Positions 14,890 to 23,470 of a DNA stretch of 30,104 nucleotides are shown in pieces. Position 1 is the first letter of the stretch. Every line of letters begins with the position of its first letter. The position numbers were made by a program, and so were the translations under genes. The stretch is from CAYQQU01 sp964419545. Lineage in GTDB: Bacteria > Bacteroidota > Bacteroidia > Chitinophagales > Saprospiraceae. Where the stretch lies: assembly GCA_964419545.1 (NCBI GenBank), contig CAYQQU010000067.1, forward strand, positions 1-30,104. The letters run 5' to 3'. The notes below the pieces were generated by a model. The model was not told the origin of the DNA. It did not search any database and worked only from the letters and a program-made list of their open reading frames with translations.

Positions 14890-15984
14890 ATGGATATTGA
14901 CGTCCCCACGCTGGTGCTGGATGCGGTGAAATGCCGCCGCAACATCGAGAACATGGCCGGGCGCGCCCGCCGGCTGGGCCTCCGGCTGCGCCCCCATTTC
15001 AAGACCCACCAGTCGCAAGAGATCGGCCGCTGGTTTCGCGATTTCGGCGTCTCGGCCATCACCGTATCCTCTTTGCGCATGGCGGCGTACTTTGCCGACG
15101 ACGGCTGGAGCGACATCCTCGTCGCCTTTCCGTTCAACCTGCGGGAATTGCCGATCGCCCGGGCGCTCGCCCGCCGGGTTGACCTCCACCTGACTGTCGA
15201 GAACCCGGAAGCCGTACAGTTGCTGGCCCGGGAGCTGCAAGGCGAAGCCGGCCTGTACATCAAAGCCGACACCGGCTACCACCGCACCGGCCTGGGCCCC
15301 GAACAGTTTGCGGAGATCGACGACCTGCTCGACCGGATCGCAGCGGCTCCCAATCTTCGGTTTCGCGGCTTTCTGGCCCATGCCGGGCACACCTACGACG
15401 CGCGCGGCGCCGATGAGATCAAAAGCGTTCACGAAGCGTCGCGGCAGGTTTTTCGTTCTTTTCGAGCGCGCTACGCCGACCGCTTCCCCGGCCTGCAGCT
15501 CTCCCTGGGCGACACCCCCGCCTGCAGCGTTGCCGATGATTTTGGCGGCGTCGACGAAATGCGGCCGGGAAATTTCGTTTTCTACGACCTGATGCAGGCG
15601 CAGATCGGGGCATGCGCGCTCGGCGATATCGCCGTGGCGATGGTCTGCCCGGTGGTCGCCAAACATCCCCGGCGCGGGGAGGCCGTCATTTACGGCGGCA
15701 GCGTCCACTTCTCCAAGGACGGCCTGACCGTCGACGGCCGGCCTTGCTACGGCCGGGTAGTCCAATGGACCGGCCGGGGCTGGGAAATCCCCGAGACGCC
15801 GGTCTACCTGAAAAAGCTCAGCCAGGAGCACGGCATCCTGCAGGGGCCCGGGCGCTGGGTCGAGCACCTGCAGATCGGGCAGTTGCTCGCCGTATTGCCC
15901 GTGCATTCCTGCCTCACAGCGGATATCAACAAAAAGTACGTCACCCTCGCGGGCGAGCGGATCGGCATGTTGCCTAATATTTGA
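14890..15984 (+). CDS. D-threonine aldolase/D-serine dehydratase-like PLP enzyme
   Basis: 364 residues of the fold-type III pyridoxal-phosphate group. The N-terminal barrel (about 5-240) has the PLP lysine K38 in LRPHFKTHQ, plus IKADTGYHRTGL and GFLAHAGHTY. The C-terminal domain carries the metal-site pair His339 and Cys341 in LPVHSCLTAD, as in eukaryotic-type D-serine dehydratase and D-threonine aldolase. The enzyme should be cytosolic and act on a D-beta-hydroxy amino acid: either cleavage of D-threonine to glycine and acetaldehyde or dehydration of D-serine. The sequence alone does not decide between them. No related genes are nearby. It converges with the universal stress protein gene 30 bp downstream. 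Confidence 0.88.
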   Translation: MDIDVPTLVLDAVKCRRNIENMAGRARRLGLRLRPHFKTHQSQEIGRWFRDFGVSAITVSSLRMAAYFADDGWSDILVAFPFNLRELPIARALARRVDLHLTVENPEAVQLLARELQGEAGLYIKADTGYHRTGLGPEQFAEIDDLLDRIAAAPNLRFRGFLAHAGHTYDARGADEIKSVHEASRQVFRSFRARYADRFPGLQLSLGDTPACSVADDFGGVDEMRPGNFVFYDLMQAQIGACALGDIAVAMVCPVVAKHPRRGEAVIYGGSVHFSKDGLTVDGRPCYGRVVQWTGRGWEIPETPVYLKKLSQEHGILQGPGRWVEHLQIGQLLAVLPVHSCLTADINKKYVTLAGERIGMLPNI

Positions 15985-16014
15985 TTCGACTTTTTCAGCT
16001 CTGCTGCGCTACCG

Positions 16015-16866
16015 TTATTCCAGCATTACGGAAGGAATAGACATGACCGGCACATTGCCGTGGTAAGACATCTTTTTGGCGTGGCTGTAGTTGAAAAGTT
16101 CCTGGATGAACGATCGCTTATGGGTGACCATGCCCAGAATATCGATCCGGTGTTCTTTGAGATATTGACTGATCTGCTCCATTAGGTCGGTGCCGTCGAT
16201 CACGTCGAAGCGCAGCTTATCGTAACCGTTGAAGTCGGCCTGGAACTGCTCCATGCGGTGGGTGATCTCGTGGGTGTGAGCCAGGTCGATGTTGAAGCAG
16301 AACACTTCGGAGTCGAACAGTTTGGCGAGTTCCAGCACGAAGCGCATAGCTTTCTTTTCCTCCTCTTTGTAGCTGGTGGTGAAAGCGATGCGGTCGAGGC
16401 GGCCGTCGAACTCACAGCTTTCGGGGACGGCCAGCACCGGGCAGTTGGCGTTTTCCAGCATTTCGCCGGCGATGCTGCCCAGAAAGATCTCCTTCATGCC
16501 GCGCGCGCCGGTGGTGCCCATCACCACCATATCCACTTCTTCGGAATTGACGTGTTGCCGGAGCACTGTTTTCACTTTTCCCGGCTTCAGGGCGTGGCGG
16601 ATGTCGAGGTGGGTAAAATTATGTTCTTCCGCAATTTTGGTGATGGCGGGAATGGAATCCTTGTAATTTTCGAAATGCTCGAGGTCGTAAGATTCGTAAA
16701 ATTCCTGGAGGGTGCGCGGCAGTCCGGGCGTCTTGATCTCTGCCTTGGGGTAGATATGCAGTGTGGTGATGGCGGCTTCGGCATGATCTGCGATGTGCAG
16801 GGCATAGATGAACGCGGCGTTGGCGGCTTCGGAAAAATCAGTTGGAAACAGGATGTTCTTGATCAT
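16015..16866 (-). CDS. Universal stress protein with two tandem Usp domains
   Basis: 283 residues made of two Usp domains (about 1-147 and 150-280). The first begins MIKNILFPTDFSEAANAAF and has the ATP-binding pattern G-2x-G-9x-G-S in GTTGARGMKEIFLGS. The second is degenerate in that pattern (ILGMVTHKRSFIQ), so probably only the first domain binds ATP. An upstream in-frame ATG at 16947 would add 27 residues unlike a Usp start. The thioredoxin-fold gene lies 91 bp upstream on the same strand, so they likely form an operon driven from the divergent region at 17219-17587. Tandem Usp proteins in Bacteroidota are often linked to oxygen limitation or redox stress, in line with the Crp/Fnr-type sites there. 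Confidence 0.93.
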   Translation of the reverse strand: MIKNILFPTDFSEAANAAFIYALHIADHAEAAITTLHIYPKAEIKTPGLPRTLQEFYESYDLEHFENYKDSIPAITKIAEEHNFTHLDIRHALKPGKVKTVLRQHVNSEEVDMVVMGTTGARGMKEIFLGSIAGEMLENANCPVLAVPESCEFDGRLDRIAFTTSYKEEEKKAMRFVLELAKLFDSEVFCFNIDLAHTHEITHRMEQFQADFNGYDKLRFDVIDGTDLMEQISQYLKEHRIDILGMVTHKRSFIQELFNYSHAKKMSYHGNVPVMSIPSVMLE

Positions 16867-16957
16867 AGTCGGCGGTCCGTTGAATTGACTTCGTAATTTT
16901 AAGAAAAAACCGGTGCACATACTAACCTTTTTCTCCAAAAACTCCACCGGACGGATA

Positions 16958-17218
16958 TCAGGCGCTGCTTGGCTCCCGCGGCGCCAGCCAGCTCAGGATC
17001 TCCGCGCGGTCGGGCAGGCGCCCGTTAGCCACCATCCGGCCGTCCACCCAGACGGCCGGAATTGCCGGCAGGCTTTCGCGTATAAAGTGCTCCACGTCGC
17101 AGATCTGCTCCAGCTCGACTGCAATCTTCAGCTCCCGGGCAACGGCCCGCACTTCCGCCAGAAGCTGTCGTTCTTTGGCGCCGCCCAGGCCGAATATTTT
17201 TATTTTCCTTTTCATCAT
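16958..17218 (-). CDS. Thioredoxin-fold protein lacking the CxxC motif
   Basis: 86 residues resembling the small redox-active-disulfide / Thioredoxin_3 family: MKRKIKIFGLGGAKERQLLA, then ELKIAVELEQICDVEHFI, the cis-Pro region LPAIPAVWVDGRMV, and the C-terminal ILSWL. Family members normally have GCAKC at the position where this protein reads GGAKE, so both active-site cysteines are replaced and disulfide exchange is unlikely. The only remaining Cys (ICDVEHF) is elsewhere. It might bind a partner or small ligand instead. The start could be 17218 or the next codon at 17215; a near-consensus -7 box at 17240-17247 excludes the earlier ATG at 17242. It is the first gene of the putative stress operon with the Usp gene. 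Confidence 0.75.
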   Translation of the reverse strand: MMKRKIKIFGLGGAKERQLLAEVRAVARELKIAVELEQICDVEHFIRESLPAIPAVWVDGRMVANGRLPDRAEILSWLAPREPSSA

Positions 17219-17239
17219 AGCATCACAATAACTTGTGTA

Positions 17240-17247
17240 CAAAGGTG
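17240..17247 (-). promoter_or_regulatory. Near-consensus -7 box for the thioredoxin-fold/Usp operon
   Basis: CACCTTTG on the minus strand is one base from TAnnTTTG. Transcription would begin near 17235. A Crp/Fnr-type dyad is centred at 17276.5, about 41 bp upstream of that start, where an activator would touch polymerase. Confidence 0.5.
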
Positions 17248-17270
17248 CGGGCGTAGGTAGGAAGTCGAAA

Positions 17271-17305
17271 TGACGGGCGTCAGGGCATAGAACTGATTTT
17301 GATCA
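17271..17305 (-). promoter_or_regulatory. Pair of Crp/Fnr-type dyads for the stress operon
   Basis: TGACGGGCGTCA (17271-17282) and TGATTTTGATCA (17294-17305) both fit TGAY-N4-RTCA, the spacing of Fnr-type sites. Their centres are 23 bp apart, and lie about -41.5 and -64.5 from the start predicted from the minus-strand -7 box. The regulator is not in the window. Confidence 0.6.
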
Positions 17306-17316
17306 GTGGCCCCCTT

Positions 17317-17348
17317 CTCCGGGTCTTGCTTCCAAGCAAGGCCCGGAG
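17317..17348. other. Strong 15-bp hairpin at the centre of the divergent region
   Basis: CTCCGGGTCTTGCTT (17317-17331) pairs with AAGCAAGGCCCGGAG (17334-17348), with one G-T pair and a two-base gap between arms. No T-run follows on either strand. It separates the two dyad pairs and may insulate the promoters or be a protein site. Shorter arms TCAGGGC (17280-17286) and GCCCTGA (17352-17358) enclose it. Confidence 0.55.
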
Positions 17349-17374
17349 TTAGCCCTGAGCAGCCTCTTCAAAGC

Positions 17375-17409
17375 TGATAAAAATCACCGCCCTTTGGTGA
17401 CGTAAGTCA
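17375..17409 (+). promoter_or_regulatory. Pair of Crp/Fnr-type dyads for the candidate small RNA
   Basis: TGATAAAAATCA (17375-17386) and TGACGTAAGTCA (17398-17409) fit TGAY-N4-RTCA. Their centres are 23 bp apart, as in the other pair, and sit about -64.5 and -41.5 from a start near 17445. Confidence 0.6.
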
Positions 17410-17433
17410 TTACCGCCATAAGGACGGCCGGTG

Positions 17434-17441
17434 TACATTTG
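17434..17441 (+). promoter_or_regulatory. -7 box of the candidate small RNA
   Basis: TACATTTG is an exact TAnnTTTG match. The -33 TTG is missing, as expected for an activator-dependent promoter; a dyad lies at the activator position instead. Confidence 0.55.
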
Positions 17442-17444
17442 CCA

Positions 17445-17569
17445 TAGAACCTGAAAAAATCAAGTGGACAAAAAATATCATGGTCAATTGGGTGTTCAAT
17501 CATTTTTAATGCTGGGATGATTCCCGGCTGAGCTGTCGCCTCGAGTTTTCGAGACGACAGTTTTTTTTT
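17445..17569 (+). ncRNA. Candidate small RNA of about 125 nt with its own terminator
   Basis: This is inferred from signals. An exact -7 box with two Crp/Fnr-type dyads lies before it, and a strong Rho-independent terminator lies at its end, with no plus-strand gene upstream (the last ends at 15984) that would need that terminator. The transcript carries a tiny ORF (ATG 17480 to TAA 17509, MVNWVFNHF) after an A-rich stretch, and a small hairpin GGGATGATTCCC near 17514-17525. It could be a regulatory RNA, a nine-residue peptide gene, or both. The size and control recall Fnr-activated small RNAs such as E. coli FnrS, but only as an analogy; no sequence relation is claimed. Confidence 0.5.
17533..17569 (+). 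terminator. Rho-independent terminator on the plus strand
   Basis: CTGTCGCCTCGA pairs with TCGAGACGACAG (one C-A mismatch, otherwise perfect), followed by nine T residues (17561-17569). On the minus strand the T-run would come before the hairpin, so it does not suit the response-regulator gene that ends nearby. Confidence 0.85.
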
Positions 17570-17587
17570 ATTAAACCCGCAATGGGT

Positions 17588-18277
17588 TCACCCCTCTTCC
17601 ACTTCCAGGATAAATCCGCTTCCGTACACATTCTGAATGGTGATGCGCGGGTCGGCCGCGAGGTATTTGCGCAGGCGTGAGATAAAAACGTCCATACTGC
17701 GGCGGGTGAAGTAGTCGCTTTGTCGCCAGAGGCGCTTCAGCACGGTCTGCCGGGACAGCAGGCGTCCCTGGTGTTCGCAGAGCAGTTGCAGCAACTGGGC
17801 TTCGCGTTCGGTGAGGCGCCGTTCGTGTTCGCCGCATTTTAGCGCCCGGTTGGCGACGTCAAATTGGTAGGCGCCGATAGCGATCACTTCGGCGGGGGGC
17901 TCCGGTGCGGCGTTGCGTTTCAGGACGGCCCGGATGCGCGCCACCAGTTCTTCTTCGTCTACCGGCTTGATGATGTAGTCGTCGGCCCCCAGCCCAAACC
18001 CTTTGAGTACGTCGACCTTCAGGGAGCGGGCCGTCAGAAAGATAAAAGGCGTATGCCCGTCTTCGCGCTGGATGATCTCGGCCAGCGAAAAGCCGTCGCG
18101 CCCCGGCATCATCACATCGATGATGCACAGATCGAAGGGCTGTTTGCGGAAATACGTCAGGCCGGCCTCCCCGTCGGCGGCCCAGCGCACTGCGAAGCCT
18201 TTCATTTCGAGATAGGCCTGCAGGCTGTATCCCAGCGTTTGGTCGTCTTCAACCAGCAAAATCGTCGGTGTTTTCAT
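17588..18277 (-). CDS. OmpR-family response regulator
   Basis: 229 residues. The receiver domain (1-118) has the acidic pocket VEDDQ, phospho-acceptor Asp54 in CIIDVMMPGRDG, Thr82 in FLTARS and Lys104 in YIIKPVDEEEL. The DNA-binding winged helix (about 130-226) has RRLTEREAQLLQLLCEHQGR, RSMDVFISRLRKYL and the wing IQNVYGSGFILE. It is the partner of the kinase gene upstream on the same strand. The two are separated by 233 bp holding a 152-bp palindrome, which is unusual for such a pair. What the system senses is unknown; the architecture resembles RprXY of Bacteroides. Confidence 0.94.
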   Translation of the reverse strand: MKTPTILLVEDDQTLGYSLQAYLEMKGFAVRWAADGEAGLTYFRKQPFDLCIIDVMMPGRDGFSLAEIIQREDGHTPFIFLTARSLKVDVLKGFGLGADDYIIKPVDEEELVARIRAVLKRNAAPEPPAEVIAIGAYQFDVANRALKCGEHERRLTEREAQLLQLLCEHQGRLLSRQTVLKRLWRQSDYFTRRSMDVFISRLRKYLAADPRITIQNVYGSGFILEVEEG

Positions 18278-18353
18278 CGATGGTCTACTTTGAATGTCAA
18301 TTCGGGAATCAATACAAAAGCACTGCCGCCAGACCAGCGCCGGGGCTTAGAGA

Positions 18354-18505
18354 TGTTTGGAGGTAGTGCTTTTGAAGCGAAAAACTCAGATTTTGGGTTC
18401 TCCCGAAGGGATTTTTCCGGCTCATAGCAGCGCTACGGGTCGGAAAAATGCCACAGGGAGGTTCCAAAAGCTGGGTTTTGCAGCCAAAATGACTACCTCC
18501 AAACA
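18354..18505. repeat. 152-bp imperfect palindrome inside the kinase/regulator operon
   Basis: The outer arms TGTTTGGAGGTAGT (18354-18367) and ACTACCTCCAAACA (18492-18505) are exact inverted copies. The inner arms ATTTTTCCG (18411-18419) and CGGAAAAAT (18441-18449) are also exact, and the sequence between is roughly complementary, so almost the whole unit folds into one hairpin. A weaker extension reaches GGGG near 18342 and CCCC near 18519. It starts 5 bp after the kinase stop codon. It looks like a MITE-type insertion. Confidence 0.8.
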
Positions 18506-18510
18506 AGCTC

Positions 18511-19779
18511 TTACCCCGCTTTCGCCGGCGCCGCCGCGCGAATCGTCGGCAGGGAAAGGTAAAAAGTCGAGCCTTTCCCCGGTTCGCTTTCTACCGACAC
18601 CTCGCCGCCCATGCCGCGCATCACCTGCCGGACGTAGCTCAATCCGAGGCCGAAGCCCTTAGCCGGATGCTGATCGCCGGTCGGGGCCCGGTAAAACTTC
18701 TTGAAGATGCGCGTCTGCTCCGCTCGCTCGATGCCGATGCCGCGGTCCGCCACTGCGACGACGAAGCGGCGCCCGCGGTTGCGGGTGGACAGGCGGATAT
18801 CGGGTGTTCCGGTACTGTATTTCAGGGCGTTGTCCAGCAGGTTGAGGACGGCGTTGCGAAAGTGATCGACATCGACGCGGGCCCGGTCGCAATCTGCTTC
18901 CAGGTGCGTCCGCAGAACGCCGCCGCGGCCCGCCACGGCGGCCTGCATCTCGGCGGCTACTTCGCGCAGTACCGGATGCAGCGCTGCATTTTGTTTTTCC
19001 AACCGGCGCCGGCTGCTGCGCAGGGAAGCCAGTTCGAGCACCTTTTCGATGTGTTTTTTCAATTTGTCGTTCTCCCCGGCGATCAAGCCCAGGTAGGTCT
19101 CGCTTTTTTCCCTCTTCCCTTTCTCAAGACTATCTGACAGCAAGCGCAGCAACAGGCTGATCGAGAATACCGGCGTTTTCAATTCATGCGTCAGGTTGTT
19201 GATGAAGTCGTTTTTCACGGCATCCAGGCGGCGCAGGCGGCGCAGCGAGATCAGCAGCGCTACGAAACAGCCGATCAGCAAAGCGATAAAGATCGCGGAG
19301 AAGACCACCAGGCCGGCCAGCTGCCCCAACAAATACGACAGCAGATGTTCTACCCGCAGGTGGAGCACCAGGCCGGAGGGCCCCCGGTTCGCCTCCCGGC
19401 CATGCAGGAGGCGGCTGTAGTGGTAGCCGCTCTCCGGCGGGTGCGCTTCTTCGCTGCGCAGGACGGGCCAGCCGAAAAATACCGACTCCAGGGTGAAAGA
19501 AAAATCTACTTCGACCCCTTCGGCGCGCAGCGCATCGGCGATCAACTGCTGCATGTTTTCCTGCAGGGTCGGCGGCGCCGGCGGCAACACCGCCGACCGC
19601 AGCCAGTCGCGCAACGGCCCCGGCGCCATCAGGGCTTCGTCGACCCGCACCAGCGCCGCTTCCACCCGGCGGTCCAAACGGGCTTTTTCCAGTTGCACCC
19701 CTGCTTTGAGGAAGCGCCACTGCACCGCCGTAAGGCCCGCCAGGGCGATTCCCACCGCCAGCAGTAATACTTTTTTCAT
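18511..19779 (-). CDS. Two-component sensor histidine kinase
   Basis: 422 residues. A membrane segment at 3-20 and a second at about 152-178 enclose a periplasmic or extracytoplasmic sensor of about 130 residues with no recognised fold. The dimerisation/phospho-acceptor domain has NNLTHELKTPVFSIS with His198. The ATPase domain has the N-box NAVLNLLDNALKYS (309-322), G1 ADRGIGIERAE (344-354), F-box IFKKFYRAP and G2 KGFGLGLSYV (374-383). All catalytic motifs are intact. It lies upstream of the response regulator gene on the same strand, so they should act together. Its promoter lies in or next to a second palindrome at 19799-19936. Confidence 0.95.
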   Translation of the reverse strand: MKKVLLLAVGIALAGLTAVQWRFLKAGVQLEKARLDRRVEAALVRVDEALMAPGPLRDWLRSAVLPPAPPTLQENMQQLIADALRAEGVEVDFSFTLESVFFGWPVLRSEEAHPPESGYHYSRLLHGREANRGPSGLVLHLRVEHLLSYLLGQLAGLVVFSAIFIALLIGCFVALLISLRRLRRLDAVKNDFINNLTHELKTPVFSISLLLRLLSDSLEKGKREKSETYLGLIAGENDKLKKHIEKVLELASLRSSRRRLEKQNAALHPVLREVAAEMQAAVAGRGGVLRTHLEADCDRARVDVDHFRNAVLNLLDNALKYSTGTPDIRLSTRNRGRRFVVAVADRGIGIERAEQTRIFKKFYRAPTGDQHPAKGFGLGLSYVRQVMRGMGGEVSVESEPGKGSTFYLSLPTIRAAAPAKAG

Positions 19780-19798
19780 GAAGCCATTTTTTCTAAAA

Positions 19799-19936
19799 TA
19801 ACTTAAGTTGCGATGTACTCAAAATTGATGAGCATAAATGCCTGGTTTTTGAAGGGATCCAAGTCATTTTTGCGCTTCGCTCCCTTTAGGACAAGGGGAA
19901 AACAAAGGGCAAAAATGACCGTCGCAACTTCAGTTA
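19799..19936. repeat. 138-bp imperfect palindrome upstream of the kinase gene
   Basis: Arms TAACTTAAGTTGCGA (19799-19813) and TCGCAACTTCAGTTA (19922-19936) match in inverted orientation except for one base. The inner arms GTCATTTTTGC (19863-19873) and GCAAAAATGAC (19909-19919) are exact. It occupies the gap between the divergent kinase and barrel genes and starts 20 bp before the kinase ATG, so it overlaps the kinase leader or promoter. It is not obviously the same family as 18354-18505, though the design is alike. Confidence 0.75.
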
Positions 19937-20047
19937 AAATAAATAAAAATGCCGCTCCGGCCTCCATTTTAACGCTTCGTTAATAGGCTTAACGTTTTCT
20001 TGGCATTGTCGTGCTTTTCGTTGGCCCATCGGCAAAGGGCGATCGCT

Positions 20048-20055
20048 TAATTTTG
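20048..20055 (+). promoter_or_regulatory. Bacteroidota -7 box for the barrel protein gene
   Basis: TAATTTTG is an exact TAnnTTTG match, 28 bp before the ATG at 20084. A TTG lies at 20021-20023, 24 bp upstream, slightly longer than the usual spacing. Confidence 0.6.
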
Positions 20056-20083
20056 CTGAAAACCGAAAAATTCAGAAAATACC

Positions 20084-20668
20084 ATGAAAAAACTTGAAAC
20101 CCTGGTAATCGTACTTTTGGCGCTCCCTTCGGCGCTCTTCGCCCAACCGGAATCCCAACCCGAATTGCACCGCGAGGCGGGCGTGCGCTTCTTTACGCTG
20201 GAAAATTTTGACCTGGCCTACAAAATCGAAACCCGGCCCAACCGCTACTTCCGGATCAACCTGGTGCTGGCCGACCTCGAGCTCAGCACCCAGCAGGGCA
20301 ACCCCTGGCAGGTGGGCGTAGGCGCCGGCGTGGGCTGGGAACGACGGGCCGCCCTCAGCGACCGCCTCTGGTTTATCCACGGCCCGCAGGTGCAACTGAC
20401 CGCCGACTTTCTCTCGGCGACCAATTCCCAGGGCGAAACCTTCTTCAACACCGGCCTCAACGGCCGGCTCGCCTATATGATCGGGCTCCAATACGACCTC
20501 AACGAGCGGTTTTACGTGAATATCGAGCTGCAGCCCAGCGTGCGGATGGGAACATTGATCCGGGAACAATCGGGCGAAAACACCACCTTCGCCATGGGCT
20601 TCAACACCAACAGAGTAGGCGTCACGGTCGCTCACCGTTTCGCCCGGCGCCTCCGGCCGCGCAGTTGA
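20084..20668 (+). CDS. Putative outer-membrane barrel protein
   Basis: 194 residues with a signal peptide (MKKLETLVIVLLALPSALFA, cleaved before QPESQ). The mature sequence is a series of amphipathic strands with aromatic ends (NRYFRINLVLADLEL, WQVGVGAGVGWERRAAL, LWFIHGPQVQLTADFL, LAYMIGLQYDLNERFYVNIE, TNRVGVTVAHRF), as expected for a small outer-membrane barrel. No closer family was recognised. It has its own promoter box and no co-directional partner closer than the GlgE gene 189 bp downstream, and that gap holds a miniature repeat and another promoter. Confidence 0.72.
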   Translation: MKKLETLVIVLLALPSALFAQPESQPELHREAGVRFFTLENFDLAYKIETRPNRYFRINLVLADLELSTQQGNPWQVGVGAGVGWERRAALSDRLWFIHGPQVQLTADFLSATNSQGETFFNTGLNGRLAYMIGLQYDLNERFYVNIELQPSVRMGTLIREQSGENTTFAMGFNTNRVGVTVAHRFARRLRPRS

Positions 20669-20679
20669 CCCGGGTATTG

Positions 20680-20733
20680 CCCCGGATTATTCATGGATTT
20701 ATCTATTGCGACTGATCCATTAAAAATCCGGGG
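20680..20733. repeat. Miniature 54-bp derivative of the MITE-like family
   Basis: The left end CCCCGGATTATTCATGGAT matches the end of the full elements; the right end ATCCATTAAAAATCCGGGG is its imperfect inverted copy. The entire interior of the 147-173 bp copies is missing, leaving about 16 bp between the arms. It lies 12 bp after the barrel gene stop codon, where it could act as a transcript-end hairpin. Confidence 0.65.
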
Positions 20734-20810
20734 TAAAGTCTATCCTGTTAATTTAAGTTTAAAAAATTCTTTATCATTACCTTGTGTTCCGGGAAAAACA
20801 CCCTTTTTCC

Positions 20811-20818
20811 TACCTTTG
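20811..20818 (+). promoter_or_regulatory. Bacteroidota -7 box for the GlgE gene
   Basis: TACCTTTG is an exact TAnnTTTG match; transcription would begin near 20822, giving a leader of about 36 nt to ATG 20858. This excludes an upstream in-frame ATG at 20693 inside the miniature repeat. The nearest TTG (20782-20784) is 26 bp away, longer than usual. Confidence 0.6.
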
Positions 20819-20857
20819 CCATCTCTTTTTCAGGACCCAAAAGCTTGCACACACCTC

Positions 20858-22828
<1,971 letters not shown>

Positions 22829-22846
22829 TAAGCACCGGAAGCTGTA

Positions 22847-23437
22847 ATGGAAGTGAAGCTCCGGACCTTGACGGGGGAAGCGGCAACGCCCTACCTCCCG
22901 GAACTGGCGCGCCTGCGCATCGCCGTATTCCGGGAGTGGCCCTACCTTTACGACGGCGACCTCGGCTACGAGCGCGCTTACCTGCAGACTTATGTACAGG
23001 CCAAAGATAGCGTGCTGGTGCTGGCGCTGCACGACGACCGCGTTGTCGGCGCCGCCACGGGAATGCCCATGGCGGAAGAAACGCCGGAAGTGCAACACCC
23101 TTTCCGCGAACAAGGCTACGACATTGCCTCGGTATTCTACTACGGCGAATCGGTACTGGAAAAAACGTACCGCGGCCGCGGCGTCGGTGTCCGCTTTTTC
23201 GATGAACGGGAAGCCTGGGCCCGCAAGCTCGATCGCTTCGAACGGCTGGCTTTTTGCGGCGTACAACGCCCGGCGGATCACCCGCGGCGCCCGGCGCATT
23301 ATACCCCGCTGGACTCGTTCTGGCGCAAGCGCGGCTTCACCCCCACCGACCTCTACAGCTACTTCAGCTGGAAAGACCTCGACGCAGCAGAGGAAAGTAA
23401 AAAGCCGCTCCGGTATTGGATGAAGCGCCTTTATTGA
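22847..23437 (+). CDS. GNAT-family N-acetyltransferase
   Basis: 196 residues. The pattern is that of a GNAT fold: LRTLTGEAATPYLPELARLR (strand 1 and helix 1), VLVLALHDDRVVGAATGMPM (strands 2-4), and the acetyl-CoA-binding turn TYRGRGVGVRFFDEREAWAR, which matches the Q/RxxGxG/A motif, followed by ERLAFCGVQ. The C-terminal part, LDSFWRKRGFTPTDLYSYF, is typical of small-molecule acetyltransferases. The substrate is unknown. It starts 18 bp after glgE and is probably co-transcribed with it, though a role in glucan metabolism is not indicated by the sequence. It converges on the DUF6544 gene. Confidence 0.82.
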   Translation: MEVKLRTLTGEAATPYLPELARLRIAVFREWPYLYDGDLGYERAYLQTYVQAKDSVLVLALHDDRVVGAATGMPMAEETPEVQHPFREQGYDIASVFYYGESVLEKTYRGRGVGVRFFDEREAWARKLDRFERLAFCGVQRPADHPRRPAHYTPLDSFWRKRGFTPTDLYSYFSWKDLDAAEESKKPLRYWMKRLY

Positions 23438-23470
23438 GGAGCCGGGGGTTTACGAGGTATATCAACCCAT

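Noticed and set aside
17533..17569. Terminator assigned to the response regulator gene
   Set aside because: The T-run follows the hairpin only on the plus strand, whereas the response regulator is read on the minus strand.
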